Assembly: GCF_030463535.1 (NCBI RefSeq)
Contig: NC_132879.1
Span: forward strand, 36,566,425-36,630,424
From: Salminus brasiliensis
Taxonomy: Eukaryota; Chordata; Actinopteri; Characiformes; Bryconidae
Reading direction: 5' to 3'
Length of the DNA stretch: 64,000 bases
In this document: piece by piece, positions 11,960-35,965 of the stretch
How positions within the stretch are numbered: the stretch's first letter is position 1
Layout: every line of letters begins with the position of its first letter
The notes under the pieces: model-generated
Seen by the model: only the letters and a program-made list of their open reading frames with translations
Told to the model about the DNA's origin: nothing
The model's database searches: none
Position numbers and translations under genes: made by a program

Positions 11960-11975
<16 letters not shown>
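11922..11975 (+). promoter_or_regulatory. out-of-frame upstream ORF overlapping the drd4 start
   Basis: A splice acceptor (ATTCTCCACAG) ends at 11921, and the presumed exon begins with ATG at 11922. That ATG opens 17 codons in a frame different from drd4 and stops at TGA 11973-11975, past the drd4 ATG at 11960. If the acceptor is used, ribosomes starting here would pass the receptor start codon. The drd4 ATG has the stronger context (GCACCATGG). Confidence 0.5.
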
Positions 11976-23354
<11,379 letters not shown>

Positions 23355-24022
23355 GCCTTTCAGGAGAGTCACGTGCAATGGTCCTTTATCAAGGCTGAAT
23401 GGCCCGAAGACTTGTGGGAAAAGCTTTGGTGTTGTACACCTGTTCGTTCCAGGTAATGAAGAGATACTTTTGGAAAGTGGAACCTCTGAATGGTTTACTG
23501 ACTCAAGCAACATGCTACAGAAAAAATGAGTGTATGATGAAAAAATACTACAGAGGCCTTAGTTGACAAAACCGATAAGACTTTTTTTCTTGTAAAATCG
23601 TTGCTTAACTACAATAGATTACTGAGTACTGTTGATATCATAGCCCAGAGGCATAAAAATATGTGAATATGTGCACATTTGAAAAGACAGTAATTGGTGT
23701 TGAATATGTGATTGTTATCGATGTTGATTTCATGATGTTCGAAATGGTCAGATGTACTTTATGTACTTTTTTGCATCTACACAGTTTAAATAATGATGAA
23801 GCAAGCAGCTGTGAATGAATAGTCACAGTGAAGGCAGGATTTTGGTACTCAAAAAAACACCTAATTTACCTTACTAGATGCCTCATCAATGAAGTTCATT
23901 GGAGTACATGAGGAAAGAAAGAAGGCTGCCTACTTCACCTATAAACAGTAACTTAAGGAGTTTTAACACAGTATTGTTTCAAAGAACCAGAATCGCTGGG
24001 TTGTATATAGGGCTGACCAAGT

Positions 24023-24058
<36 letters not shown>

Positions 24059-24525
24059 AGTATTTAAAGTTTACTCACCAATTTCACTGACATATTCAAT
24101 CTGTGGAACATGTACGTGTTATGAGCCTCTGCATTGACATAGTAATTCTGGAGGTCATGGGTGTTGTTGGAATTAAAATACTGCTCATTCAGTTAATGAA
24201 TAGTAAATGTGGTGATGTGTTGTGAAGAGCCTTAAGTGGACAGGATTTTGCATTCAGAAAAGAAGGGAAATGTCAGCTGCTTCACTGAAAGGTTGTTTCT
24301 GCTCAGCAAGTTGTACGCATACAATGTAACTTTACCTATTCATAATAAATATACATTTCTGGCCATCATTAAGAGCAAGCTTAATCTGGTGAGGGGCATA
24401 TTAAACCATACCACTCCACAGAGCGTGCAGTTAGAGAGCTACTGCAAACACTGACCCACTCCTGTGATTCATTAACACGATCAGCATCAGAACAGTCCAG
24501 AGCTGCTGAATGAGCTCCAAATACT
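23355..24525. other. drd4 3' UTR and downstream flank
   Basis: The beginning must be 3' UTR. A CATAATAAATATAC stretch at about 24336-24350 contains an AATAAA that could serve as poly(A) signal, but I cannot confirm it. A (CT)n microsatellite lies at 24026-24056. Confidence 0.4.
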
Positions 24526-25930
24526 TACAGTCGTGGTTACAAGTTTACATACACACATCATGAACATGACATGGCAACATCGGGCATACACAGAGATGCT
24601 GCTATTATGATGTGAGACCATTAGGCCTCGCCATATCCTATTAATTACAATGAAAAGAGCTGCTGAATGCGCATCGACAGCAGCCTCGCCGTATGGGCAA
24701 AAAAATATACATGCATTTACATTGTACTACTTAACTCACTACAGGCTGTAGCAGCTACCTCAGTGGAACTATACAACACTAAGTGTATACAACGGTAAGG
24801 GCTCTATCTTAAATAGCAATGGTGCTAGCGAATATATCTACGCCGATGAGCATGGTGATCTCGAAATGAGGGGTGTTCAGGTACATTTCAAAACAACCTA
24901 GGCAGATGTCAACAGTCAGATGTTCATTGCTATCTTGGCAGTGAATTGTATCATTGAAATAGCAATCTGCAAAAATCAGACCGTACTTGGCCCTTAAAGG
25001 AAATTGCAATTTGTTGAAATTGCAAATTGCAATTGTCTGGCACACACAATTTAATTGTACATACAGGTATAGAAATTTGCAGAACAATTACATTGTTACA
25101 TTATTAACTCAGTGGTGCTGAAAGTTTTGAAATTGCTTTGAACTTGCCAAGACCTCTTAACGTCCTGTTAGTGACGGCCAACAGGTGTTCTCACTTTGCT
25201 ACGGTCCGGAAGAAGACCCGAACCTTCACCCTCATCCTAGAGGAAATTGGTTCAGATTGTCAGGAACAACCCTTGCCATGGACTGGAAGCTGGTGGAACA
25301 TCAAAGTCACTAGTGCATAACCTTTTCAAGCTGAAGATTTCAGCTGACCACATGGACAAGGAAAAAGTCTAGGGGAATGCTGATACTGTATAGTATCAGA
25401 TACTGAGAAGTAAATGTGAAGCATTCAATCCTAAGAACACTGTACAAACTGTTAAGCATAAAGACAGAAGCAACATGCTCTAGAGCTGTTTTGCTGCCAG
25501 TGTATGAGATAATAAAGATAAAGGACTACCTCAGAATTCTTCAGAATAACATGCAGACAATTAGCTAGATGGTTGAAACTTGGACACAATTTGGTGTTCT
25601 AAAAGGACACCAACCCCAAACATACATTAAAGCTGAATAGACCAGACTAACATTTTGCATTTGCAATGGGCTTCCCAAAGTCCTGACCTCAAACCAATCT
25701 ACAATATGTGGATTATTTTAAACATTAAGGTTGTGCCATTAAACAAATTATCTAAACTCTACCAGCTCTATCAAGAGAAGAGGTCCAAATATCCAAATAT
25801 CAATTTAGTTCGTTTAAAGATGTATGGTGTACTTCCATTCTGGCCCAGAAAAAGAATAGTTAAATAGCAAAAATTCATTGAAAGTCCAATATTGCCAATA
25901 TTGAGAGTATGTAAACTAAAAAAAATGCTG
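24526..25930 (+). mobile_element. decayed Tc1-like transposon
   Basis: The left end is TA then CAGTCGTGGTTACAAGTTTA, the typical terminus of one teleost Tc1 family. Plus-strand transposase remnants include KLPRPLNVLLVTANRCSHFA-type sequence near 25139, HNLFKLKISADHMDKEKV near 25320-25370, and a SQSPDLKPIYNMW catalytic segment near 25672-25710, where the expected Glu is lost. Stops and frameshifts throughout. Confidence 0.85.
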
Positions 25931-27290
25931 AGGAGATATGTCTTAGGCATCATGGACGATCATGTTCTCCAGGGGCCAATAAGATGGCAAGCATGTAATT
26001 TCACCTCAAGCTTAATGTTATAGCTGCCAGTTAATTGGGCCACCTCCACACTCCTAAACAAACCCAGCTGTCAAACTCTAGATAAGAAGCCACCAACGTG
26101 CTGACAAAATTGGCCATGATGAAATATGTGGGTAATTTGGCACCTCAATAGAAGTGGAGAACAAATGAGGCAAAAAAGACTTTTAGCCTGCCACATACTC
26201 TCTTCCTAATGCTCTTCAGAAACGCCGAAACTACAAGGAAACAGAAGCCATACTGTGCTGACCCCCAGAAATTTCACCAACAGCAACAACAATCCCACAT
26301 CAAAATCGATCCTGCTGCTGACATTAGTAAACACCGCATGCTGGTCAGCAAAGGCGTCTACATTCTCTGTGCCTAATAAACAGGTTAAAGAACAGTGCAA
26401 TTGCCATGATAACAGCCCAGAGTAACCACGGAAACAAGGCACAATGAGGCTTAGGGCACACTTCATCTTAAGTGCACCGACGCTATCAGAATTCCAGCTC
26501 AACCACTCGACACCATCAATCCACCCCATTTAATGGTCAGCATGCCGGATTTTAAATGTCAAACACTGTCATTGTGGTGCATATCTCTTATAAAGGTCCA
26601 CTCTCACATGACAAGGATAATGTAATTGCACCCGGCAGGCCAGTAAACATCAGTTCGATAACTTTCGAATGGGAAACTGCGACATATGAAGGTATCATAG
26701 AACATAGACCACCTTTCAATAGATAACACAGCACATATAATCTTTCAGCACCAATATATGATAGTCTACATTGGACTGAGTTGAAGCCAATAATCACATG
26801 CACCTGCAGGTGCTCAGAGATCATCACAGTATCTTAAATGGGAGGCAAATGAGAGTGTGAGTGAGTCCAGTTAATCGCTGTTGTTCTCACATTCACAGAC
26901 TAACAGATAGAAGGCAGTAAGGCTGTCATTACTGCCCATAAACACCTCCTAGACAAGTTTTCCCCAAATGTACACTAACAAAGAAAATTATGCCTCTCTC
27001 CCTGTTACCCTTTCTACTTCCTTTCCTCATGCCTGTCAATGTGTCTACTGCTCCCAGACTCAGGGATGTGAATCAGGCCAAAGCAGTCTGTCTTTTGTGT
27101 TGCATTTCAAGTAGTCTAGGTAAACTATGCACACTTCCAGACAATACAGGGGAGGCATAGGATCCCAGCTGCACAAATGCTGCACTCGAGTGGTGTCGGA
27201 AACTGGGAAATAGAAGTAAAACAGAAAATTAAGTGAAAAATTAAGTTTCCTAGCGGATAACTCAAGTTTATAAGATGTGACGTACAATGC
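25931..27290. other. intergenic, no gene seen
   Basis: Open frames on the minus strand at 26206-26529 and 26588-26827 have no splice context or motif that I can support. No simple repeat of note. Confidence 0.45.
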
Positions 27291-28110
27291 AATCAGAAAC
27301 CAGAAATCAGAAATCTTCAGACCCTTTTTACTTTTCACATTCATATAGCGTCCTTGGGCTATGTTTTCCCCCATTACTCTGCACTCAATTCCCCATAATT
27401 TGGCAGATTTATTGAAAAGGAAAAACTAAAATATGTTGATGAGCAGTGCCTGGTTTCTTCCAGACATGACTCCTAAAATTTCAAAAAGTTCAATCCTGGT
27501 TCCATCAGCCCAGATAATCTGTTTTCTCACAGTCTGAGAGTCCTTTAGGGGCTTTCATTTGTCTTTTACTGAGGAGAGGCTTCGGTCTGGCCACTCTGCC
27601 ATAAAGCCCAGAGTGGTGGAGTGCTGCAGTGATGGCTGACCTTCTGGAGGTTTCTCCCATCTGCACACAGGCTCTTCAGAGCTTAGCCAGAGGGACCATT
27701 GGGTTCTTGGTCAGCTCTTTTGCAAAGACCCCCTTCTCCCCTGATTACTTAGTCTGGTGGGGCGGCTGGCTCAAGGAAGAGTCCTGGCTGTTCCCAATCT
27801 TCTTCCATTTAAGAATTACAGAGGCCACTTTGCTCTTGGGACCTATTATTGTCGCAGACTTTTTGTAGCCTTCTTCAGATCTGAGGATCCACACAATCCT
27901 GTCTCCTTACTCATCATTGCCTGGTTTTTAGTCTGTCATGCATTATCAGCTGTGAGAACATATACAGACAGTTGTGTGTCTTTTCAAATCATGCCCAATC
28001 AGCTGAATTTACCACAGGTGAACTCCAATCAAGGTGTACAAACATTTTAAAGATGATCAAGAGAAATGGGAGGCCCCCAGAGGTAAACTTCAAATGTTGT
28101 AGCAAAGAGT
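27290..28110 (-). mobile_element. decayed Tc1-like transposon, reverse orientation
   Basis: Same broad family as the drd4 intron 3 and 33.5-kb copies. Minus-strand landmarks are the reverse of the SGRPRK/ALLS transposase middle (TCTTTTACTGAGGAGAGGCT, GGTCTGGCCACTCTGCCATA), the N-terminal helix-turn-helix part near 27740-27900, and the inner flank AATTTACCACAGGTGAACTC. The N-terminal half is better kept, and the catalytic half is mostly gone. Confidence 0.8.
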
Positions 28111-29570
28111 CTGACTAGTTTTATCCATGCAAAAGTTCAGTTCCTTTTCAATATATTGGCAACAATTTTTAAAAATCAGTTTTCACTTATTAGGGGGAAC
28201 TGAGTGCAGACAGATGAGGGAAACTAGATTGCTTTATTTTACCACAAGGCCTCAACATAACCAAACATTTTTATCTCATTGTATATCATGACATTTACCT
28301 TTACCTGTATGTTTTAAATATATTCCATTGATTAAATTCCATTAATTCATTTAACATTTTTTCATGTTTTTGTGCTTGCACTCCAGCGTTTAGCTGACTA
28401 GTTTCATTTCATTTGGTATTTCACAGCATTTGTGGATGACTCAATGTCATTGTTTGGGGATATCCTATACGGATCTCCATGCTCAGTGGGCGATCTTCCA
28501 ACAAGAACCTGTGAAGAACAGTACAGTACAGAGTTAATCTGTATTTCCCAGTTAACCATCTGGTATATACAACCTTTCGATGAGCAGCATTAGTGTATCT
28601 CTCAGCACACTGGATGGTAAGACAAATTTTGAGTTCAAATCAATTGCTTGAATAGTAGATACAGTATTAGTATCACTATATATAGTATATTACTATCAGA
28701 TTCAATTATTTAAACACTTTGATGAGAAAAACTGAAATACTTTAACAAAGATATATTTAAAATATACTTTAAAAGTATAGTCATGAACTATCCACTATCC
28801 ATCTCTGCAGAGCAGGAGCATGAGAGATTTCCTGCGACTGACTAGAGATATTTTCGTATTGGCTGTCAGGACAGTGCAACAGAAGATATAAACCACTGTG
28901 TCCACCTTCAAAGCGTGGAGAATGTGCAGTGATAGTATCAGGAGGGTTGTTCCAAAAGAAGCTCAATTTCCTCACCCTGTTACCGTATCTCACAACAAAC
29001 GAAGACCATTCGTGTGATGCCTTTTCAAGCAAGGTGCAGAGAAGCTCAATTTTCCTCTTCATATAGCGCAGAGGGCTGCTTTATTTACCTGAAGTAATGG
29101 GAGGGCAATCCTGACCTTTCAAGAGATGGGCCCTGGCAAGGGTGTTTTGCTGAGAGGTGTGAAGAGAGTGAAGAGAAAAGGAACAGCCTGGCCCAGAAAA
29201 GGTGCTGTGCCCGTTAAAGTGCTGCGTTGGACATGGCAGACCAAGCATTCTGCCTTAATCTGTGGATCTGTGGAAGTGAGAACAACAGGGATCAACTAGG
29301 CTCACAAACGTTTACCACTGCCGGGACATTGCTTGAGTGCTTGCAGGTGTTTGTGATGATGAATTTCAGTTGAGCCTGGTTAGACTGGCCCGTCCTCCTT
29401 TTTCTGTAAAGTTCTTCTCAACAACTGTGCTGCAGCGTAACAGTCAGATCTGTCTGAATCATGCTCGTGGAGTCAGGCAAATCTCTTCATTCTCAAACAC
29501 AATTCCCCCAAAGGCACACTCTGAAGATCAAGTGAACACCTGACAGTTATGATGCTCTGTTCAGTACTGG
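28111..29570. other. intergenic, no gene seen
   Basis: No exon, RNA gene or repeat family I can support. The 93-codon minus-strand frame at 28781-29062 is not recognised and has no splice context. Confidence 0.45.
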
Positions 29571-29574
29571 TGTG

Positions 29575-29800
29575 ACTAGGATGTTAGTTTGTGGCCAGTG
29601 CTTTTGCTTGTTAGTGCATTTAGCAAAAATAGTAATTTTAAGCTATAAATATCATAGTTTTTGCAAGCATTGGCATATTGACATTACTTTTGTACTAAAA
29701 TATTCCTTATTAGCTTTTAATATATATGACATTCCCTATATTTTAGTTATGGAAAAATTTACTGATGGCTGAAATAGAGACAACATCAATTGACACTAAT
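29575..29800. repeat. direct repeat, copy 1
   Basis: Diverged partner of 30286-30500 in the same orientation, about 711 bp apart. Shared words are CTAGGATGTTAG, TTGTGGCCAGTG, GACATTCCCTATATTTT and TTATGGAAAAAT. The segment following copy 1 (29850-30070) also resembles the MITE at 31067-31542. Confidence 0.8.
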
Positions 29801-30102
29801 CAAATTATGTTTTTTTTTTGTTTTGTTTTGTTTTTTTGCATTCAGCAACAAGAACACTAGTTAAGTCCAGAGGATCCCCAACTTCCCAACTCATCCCAAT
29901 ATTTCTTAAAGGAGCACCATCATTTTAGAAAACACAGTTTCACTGCTCCACAGCTCTTTGCTATTGTCAGTACTTACTCTAACAGGGAGTAGATTTGCTG
30001 TATGTGTGCATTTGCACATTGTGTCAGCAATGGGTGCAATTTAAAGTACCTGAATGCACTTATTAGAGGCCGCATTTGAACATAAGGTGTATGTAAAAAA
30101 AT

Positions 30103-30275
30103 CTTTTTTTACAGAGCTGTGAAAAAGTATTTGCTGATTTCTTCGATTTTTGTACATTTAAATGTTTATGCTAGAAGGTCTCAAACAGCAGCGCATGATG
30201 CCATTCTAAAGAGATTCAAATACAGATGCTAAACAAAATCATTGAAATCTACCAGTCTGGAAAAGGTATTGCTAT
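30103..30275. mobile_element. Tc1-like terminal fragment
   Basis: TACAGAGCTGTGAAAAAGTA and the next 150 bp match the left end of the better preserved copy at 31545-31990 (AAAAAGTATTTGYTGAT, CACATTTAAATGTTT or near, AGATTCAAATACAG). No transposase beyond the first part. Confidence 0.7.
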
Positions 30276-30285
30276 ATTGTGCCTA

Positions 30286-30500
30286 GGATGTTAGGTTGTG
30301 GCCAGTGTCTTTGCTAGCTAGTGCATCCAGCACAAATTCTCATTTTAAGTTATGAATATTATCGCTATTTCAGCCATCTGCATATTAATGTTACATTTTT
30401 ACTACAACATTCCTAATTAGCTTTCGATATGACTGACATTCCCTATATTTTCTTTATGGAAAAATGTACTGAACTGCAACATCAATACATAATGTTGTTG
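30286..30500. repeat. direct repeat, copy 2
   Basis: Partner of 29575-29800. Confidence 0.8.
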
Positions 30501-31024
30501 TTTTTTTTAATCAGTACACGTCAACTGTTTAATCACTGGAAGTGGGACAACTGTGTTAACACCTTCTTCATGCAGGCCCACTTAGATCTTTAAGAAACAT
30601 TAAGAAAACCACTCTAGCTGTTTTGATGCCAAAGGCTTGTGTCATATTGGTTAAACTCGTGTACATTTCTGTTTGCTTGATGGGCAGCTAGATTTTATGG
30701 GCGTCCCAAACCATATAAAGATCATGCAGAAAATGGGTAGAGATATCAGAAGGGGGTCTGCTGCCACTTAATATACTAATGGTAACTTGCAATAACAAAC
30801 TGTTTGGCTGATGTGATACATTCTACATGCCCAATTAACTAATTTTTTTATTTTATTTTGTTGAGCATTGAGGCTCAAGTGGCAAACCTGAACTACATTG
30901 CTCCCTAACAGTGTCATGCAGAGAACAAAGAGTGTATCAGTCTTCATGTCTGACTATTCTCAAAAAAAAAAAAATGAGCAGGCAGAGCAAAAAACACATT
31001 TCACACTCTCTCTACCAGTTAAGA

Positions 31025-31066
31025 TAGCCTGGAGCCGCTAGCCTGGAGCCGCTAGCCTGGAGCCGC
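31025..31066. repeat. 14-bp minisatellite, three copies
   Basis: Three perfect copies of TAGCCTGGAGCCGC, ending exactly where the next element begins. Confidence 0.97.
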
Positions 31067-31543
31067 TACATGTACAAATGTATCGGGACACCTGCTCATT
31101 CATGGTTTCTTCTGAAATCAAGGTTATTAAAAAAGAGTGTACCCTGCTTTAGTTGGAGAAACAGTGTCTCTGCTGTCCAGGGAAGGCTTTCTGCTAGATT
31201 TTGGAGGAGCAGTGCTGTGAGGAATTAATTGCATTTAGTGACAAGAGCTTTAGTGAGCTGAGGATGTTGAATGATCACCACCCCACCTCATCCCTGACTC
31301 ATGCCAAAAGTTTTTGAAGGAGTACTATTATTGCAGAAAATACAGATCCACCACAGCTCAATACTGGGGAGCTTTATACCCCTTTAGGCCATGTCTGGCA
31401 ATAGGTTCATCTTTATCTGCTCCAGAGAGTCCTATATGCAGTGTCTGTGCATTTGCATCTGTGTCAGCAATGGGTGCAATTCAAGGTAGCTGAATGCATT
31501 CATTAGAAGGGGTGTCTACAAACATTTGGACATACAGTGTATA
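31067..31543. mobile_element. Tc1/mariner-type MITE
   Basis: About 475 bp. The left end is TA then CATGTACAAATGTATCGGGACACC; the right end is ACAAACATTTGGACATACAGTG then TA, its imperfect inverted complement. TA at both ends fits the Tc1/mariner target duplication. No coding capacity. A related decayed piece lies at 29850-30070. Confidence 0.8.
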
Positions 31544-31544
31544 T

Positions 31545-31990
31545 ACGGTCCCATGAAAAAGTATTTGTTGATATTTTCTATTTTTGCATTTTTGTCACAT
31601 TTAAATGTTTAGACTAGAAGATCTTACACAGCAGTCCATGATGCTGATGTTCTACAGAGATTCAAATACAGTTGTGAAACAATGTCTGGAAAGGGTTAGA
31701 AAGCCATTGCTAAGGCTCTGGGACTCAAGCAAACCACAGTAAAACTCATTATCCATGAACAGAGAAAACGTGGAACAGTGCTGAACCATCTCCAGAGTGG
31801 CCAACCTACCCATTTTCACCAGGATTGCATCGATAAGTCATCCAGGAGGTCACAAAAGAACCCAGACAAACATTTGAAGAACTGCAGGCTGCACATGCCT
31901 CAGTTAACCCCAGCAGAAGGCTTATTACTTCTGTACAAACTGGTGGGGTTTGTAATAAAAATTTCAGCTCACCGGCATCTAAACATCTAA
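31545..31990 (+). mobile_element. truncated Tc1-like transposon
   Basis: The left end TACGGTCCCATGAAAAAGTA is followed by the 5' part of a plus-strand transposase: GKGxKAIAKALGLKQTTVKL-like helix-turn-helix, NQRKRGTVLNHLQSGQPTHF, then RSQKNPDKHLKNCRLHMPQL. The catalytic half is missing. Poly-C, poly-A and (AATA)n tracts follow at 32040-32075. Confidence 0.8.
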
Positions 31991-32749
31991 ACGTGAATAA
32001 AAAAATGACATAATGCAGAAGTTTGACGTTCAGAAATACCCCCCCCCCCAAAAAAAAAAAATAAATAAATAAAAATAGATACAGAAATAGAAAGATCTGA
32101 CAAGAATAATAATCCAAATTAATGTCTGTTGAGAGCCTGTGCTCTCTGAACTTTGTAGATTAAACCTGGCAAAAAGTGAGGTGGTTTAACTTCCCTCCTT
32201 CTCATGTTACAGATTTGTTTCATGGAACACTGGTAAATACACACAGAAACACAGCTTACATTTTATTACTGCAATTTTGTTGCTCAGGTGTCTATGTGAC
32301 AAAAGAAGAAAACCTCATTCGTAGGCCATTTGATTTATCCAATAATGTCAGAATGGCTTCTAAGTAATAACTCATTTCTCACTTCATGATTTAGTCCTAT
32401 TCATTTAAACAAGAAAAAACCCACTCTCTCCTTCTGTTCCCATCATACTCTTTCAATTTTGGGCCAACAGGTTTCCTAGAGATTTGATTCTGCCTCTTGA
32501 TTCTAGTCTTCCTGGAGTGGATAATCAGAGGGTGTATAGAGCACTTTTCATTTCCAGCAGGAGACATAAAGCCCACACAGTGGTCAATTTTCATCTAATT
32601 CGTATCTTCCTTTTATACCGGTATAACTCATCTAGTACAAAGGCTGAACATTTGTATGTTTTTTTAAAAATCATTCATGTTTTTTTTTCAATTAATTTAA
32701 AATGTGTATCATCCATTTGAAAAAGTAATTGTTTCCTTAGCGATTAAAT

Positions 32750-33240
32750 TATCCAGTTAACTAAATTCAGTTGACAATTGAGTTTAATATCACTAGCCAC
32801 ACCCAGTCATGCTAACAGTCAGACCTGCTCAATCAAAAACATCACTTAAATGTGAAGCAGGTTAGAGGGTCATTGTTAAGGCTAAAGGATGCCACGGAAC
32901 CACAGCGAGGCCCATCGAGAAAGAGTGGCCAGCCTACCAAAATTTTACCATGAGAGCACTGGTAACTTTTTTTGACATTTTAAGAAGTGCAGGCCTCACT
33001 TGTCTGACTTTGTCAAAAAAAATGGCATGCATTGAAGAGCAGAGGCACAAACCACTGCTGAAGAAATACTTTTCCACAGCACTGTATTCAAAAATGCCAT
33101 TTCTGTTCTGTTTTGCTTTTACCTGTACAACAAAAGAAGAAGACCTCATTCGTAGGCCATTTGATTCATCCAGTAATGTCAATATGACTTCCACATAATG
33201 ACTCATTTCAGGCTTTTTAGTTCCTGATTTAGTCCTATTC
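32750..33240 (+). mobile_element. fragment of the same Tc1-like family
   Basis: Plus-strand remnants of the same transposase middle are visible: ERVASLPKFYHESTG-like, KCRPHLSDFVKKNGMH-like, then RGTNHC-like sequence. The block CTCATTCGTAGGCCATTTGA at about 33145 recurs at about 32315. No terminal repeats seen. Confidence 0.65.
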
Positions 33241-33519
33241 AAAGTATTTAAACAAGGAATCTCTTCCTCTCTTTCTAACTCTCTCTCTGTTCTCATTACA
33301 TTCTTTCACTGTTTTGTTATTTTATCATCTTAATTATACATTTTCCCATTCAAAAAGCTGGAGGTGGGGGAAAGTGTCTGTAATAGCATGCTTTAGCAGT
33401 TACAAAATGACAATAACATTAGAAATATTTGTCTCAGCTCAGCATCTTAATCTGAAACACAGATAAAAGCAGGCTTTTAGACATTTGTGCTAACGTTTTT
33501 TTGTTTTTTTTTTTAATCT

Positions 33520-34480
33520 AAATGTAAAATGTCATATGTACACAAGTGTGCACATGCTTTGATATGACACCCAGCAGAGACAATGGGCATTTTGTTTCCA
33601 CTGATACTGCTTAAAATGTTTCTTTAGCTCAATTGTAGTTCACCTGTGGTAAATTCAATTGATTTTACATGATTGGGGATTGCCAACAACTGCTTTCCCA
33701 CAGTTGATGATGCATGTCAGAGCAAACTCCAAGCCATGGAGTCAAAAGAATTATCTGCAGACCTTAGAAAAAGGACTGTATCAAGGCATAAATCTGGAGA
33801 AGGTCCCAAAGAGCACAGTGGCCACTATCATTCGTAATTTGAAGAAGATTGCAACCACCAAGAATCTTCCTAGACCTTATGGTAGAGTGGCCAGATAGAA
33901 GCCCCCTCTTTATTAAAGTCACATGACAGCCCGCTTGGAGTTTGCCAAAGGGCACCTAGAGGACTCTCAAAGCATGGGAAGCAAGATTCTCTGGTCTGAT
34001 TAAATCAACATTTAACTTTTTGGCCTAAATACCAAGCCACACGTCGGGAGGAAACCAGGCACCTCTTATTACCTGCATGGCAATGGCAGCATCATGATGT
34101 GGGGATGTTTTTCAGCAGCAGGACTGGGGCAACTATTGCTGATAGAGGGAAAGATGTACATCGAGATCCTTAAAGAACACCTACTCCAGAGCGCTCTGTA
34201 CCTCAGACTGGGGTGAAGGTTTACCTTCCATTATGATAATAACCCAAAGCACACAGCCAAGAGAAGGCTTCAGAGAAAGTCGGTGTATGTCTGTGTATGA
34301 AAATCTGTGGAAGGAGCTAAACATGGTTGTGTACCGATGCTCCCCATCCAACCTGACAGAGCTTATATGCCAAGAGGATTGGGCAGAAATCTCCAGTAAC
34401 AAGTGTGCCAAGCTCATAGCCTTTTTTCCCAAAACGCCTTGAAGCTGTAATTGCTGCCAAAGGTCACGTTTGGAGAATAT
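33520..34480 (+). mobile_element. decayed Tc1-like transposon
   Basis: Plus-strand transposase pieces in order: a helix-turn-helix (ESKELSADLRKRTVSRHKSG, from about 33735), NLKKIATTKNLPRPYGRVAR near 33835, LGVCQRAPRGLSKHGKQDSL-type sequence, MMWGCFSAAGLG near 34098, YHYDNNPKHTAKR near 34222 with its catalytic Asp, and a C-terminal KCAKLIAFFPKTP near 34400. Stops and frameshifts throughout. Same broad family as the copies at 21.3 and 27.3 kb. Confidence 0.85.
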
Positions 34481-34499
34481 GACCTACTGAATGAGCCTG

Positions 34500-34865
34500 A
34501 TCCATCATTACCTGGATCAGGTTGGAGCTAATCCCTATAGGGTGGTAGATCAGCATTCTTATCATTGTATGCTATTCCAAACATACTGCTGAGGCGGTGG
34601 CTTGGTGATGCTCTGGGACTGCAGCATGTGGAGGTACGATGGATTTAATCAAGCATCAGGAAATCCTACCATACCTTCTAACAGGACAGTTTCCCAAGCA
34701 TAGCTCAAAGTCAAAACCAAGAATATTTGTGAACTGGAGGCCAATTACTAAGATTCCTCAGAAACGCTGCCAGAAGCTGGTATCTGGATGTGCATCACAT
34801 TTGCAGCACATCATGACAGCTAAAGGGTGAAAGGTTGTTTGCTAATAAACTGAATGATTATGATT
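34500..34865. mobile_element. DNA-transposon-derived repeat
   Basis: Contains a stretch (AAACGCTGCCAGAAGCTGGT, CATCACATTTGCAGCACATC) that I know from teleost Tc1-like C-terminal regions. It follows directly on the previous copy and may be a separate insertion. No intact frame. Confidence 0.45.
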
Positions 34866-35109
34866 GCAACTTTACTTTTTTCAGGTTGATAGGTAAGTGT
34901 ATAGTAGACAGTATAGTAGAGTGTGTACAAGACCAGGGATGCCATTTGTTTTTGTTTTGTTTTTTTTCTTTTCTGAAATGGTGTTGAAAGTAAAAAAAAA
35001 TAAGGCTATTGCATTACACATTGTAATACCACATATTAATAAAATTGAACAAACATGATTTTTGCATTAAAAAATTACATAATTTTTACACCCACAGTTT
35101 ATTACACTC

Positions 35110-35410
35110 ACAGTATATATAGTTTCTAAATTCAGCCATGTCACTCCACTGCTGCGTTCTCTTCACTGGCTTCCTGTAGCTGCTTCCCGCATCAGATTCA
35201 AAACCCTGATGCTGGCCTACAAAGCCAAGAACGAACCAGCCCCTCCATACTTGATGGCAATGGTCAAAAGCCGATCCGCACCAAGAGCCCTTCGAGCTTC
35301 AAGTACGACTCTGCTTGACCCGCCATCCCTCAAAATCCACAAAAGACAAGCATCCAGGCTTTTTTCTGTGGTGGAACGAACTTCCCCTGGGTGTCCAAAC
35401 GGTTGGTTAG
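35110..35410 (+). mobile_element. 3' fragment of a non-LTR retrotransposon
   Basis: Plus-strand frames read HVTPLLRSLHWLPVA-like, then RIRFKTLMLAYKAKNEPAPP and PRALRASSTTLLDPPSLKIH. This is the C-terminal end of reverse-transcriptase polyproteins found in many fish LINEs (the LHWLPV...RI.FK...L.YKA pattern). The 5' part is absent, as in typical 5'-truncated copies. A poly-T tract interrupts it near 35409-35422. The clade is not determined. Confidence 0.75.
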
Positions 35411-35559
35411 TTTTTTTTTTTTTCAAAACTGCACTTTTGTTCTCTAAACATGTGTTTTTTAATCTAAATACCTGCTCACTGTGGCCAAAATGTTCAATGT
35501 TAACTTTGTTAACATGATCTTTTCCAAAATATATTGCTTCCAGATATATTGTTAAAAAA

Positions 35560-35965
35560 GCCTGATGCTGAATTTTGTGACGAGGACATGGGAAAGGTGT
35601 ACTTCTGATGACCCCGTAATGAAGGTAATTTGTGCAGGTGTTGTTGTACAGTAAAGCAGTGCACCATCACTCCAGAGTCAGCTAAATCTTCCTAAAGGTC
35701 TTTTACAGTCTAACAAGTTTGCATTAGCCTTTCTATTAACCCCACAAGCAGTTCTCACTGAAGGCTTTAACTCCACCATTACAATTGTCTTAATTGCATT
35801 ACAAACAAAGCAAAACCAGTTACCAGAAATGCTTTGCTATATTGTTATAGCCTTCTTCAAATTTTAATTGTCAGAGTGTTAGGTAGCTGCTATGAGAACC
35901 CCATTGCTGCTGATTGTTGGAACAAGGTTTGATGAGTCTATATTTATAAATCCTCTACTTACTAA
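35560..35965. mobile_element. DNA-transposon-like dispersed repeat
   Basis: Shares TTTGTGCAGG and a CAGTARARCAGTGCACC block with 48400-48900 in the same orientation, and ends with GCTGATTGTTGGAACAAGGT. Known to me as a teleost interspersed DNA repeat, family unresolved. No intact frame. Confidence 0.55.

Noticed and set aside
35209..35517. 102-codon frame as a host gene
   Set aside because: It matches the C-terminal pattern of fish LINE reverse transcriptases and runs into poly-T.
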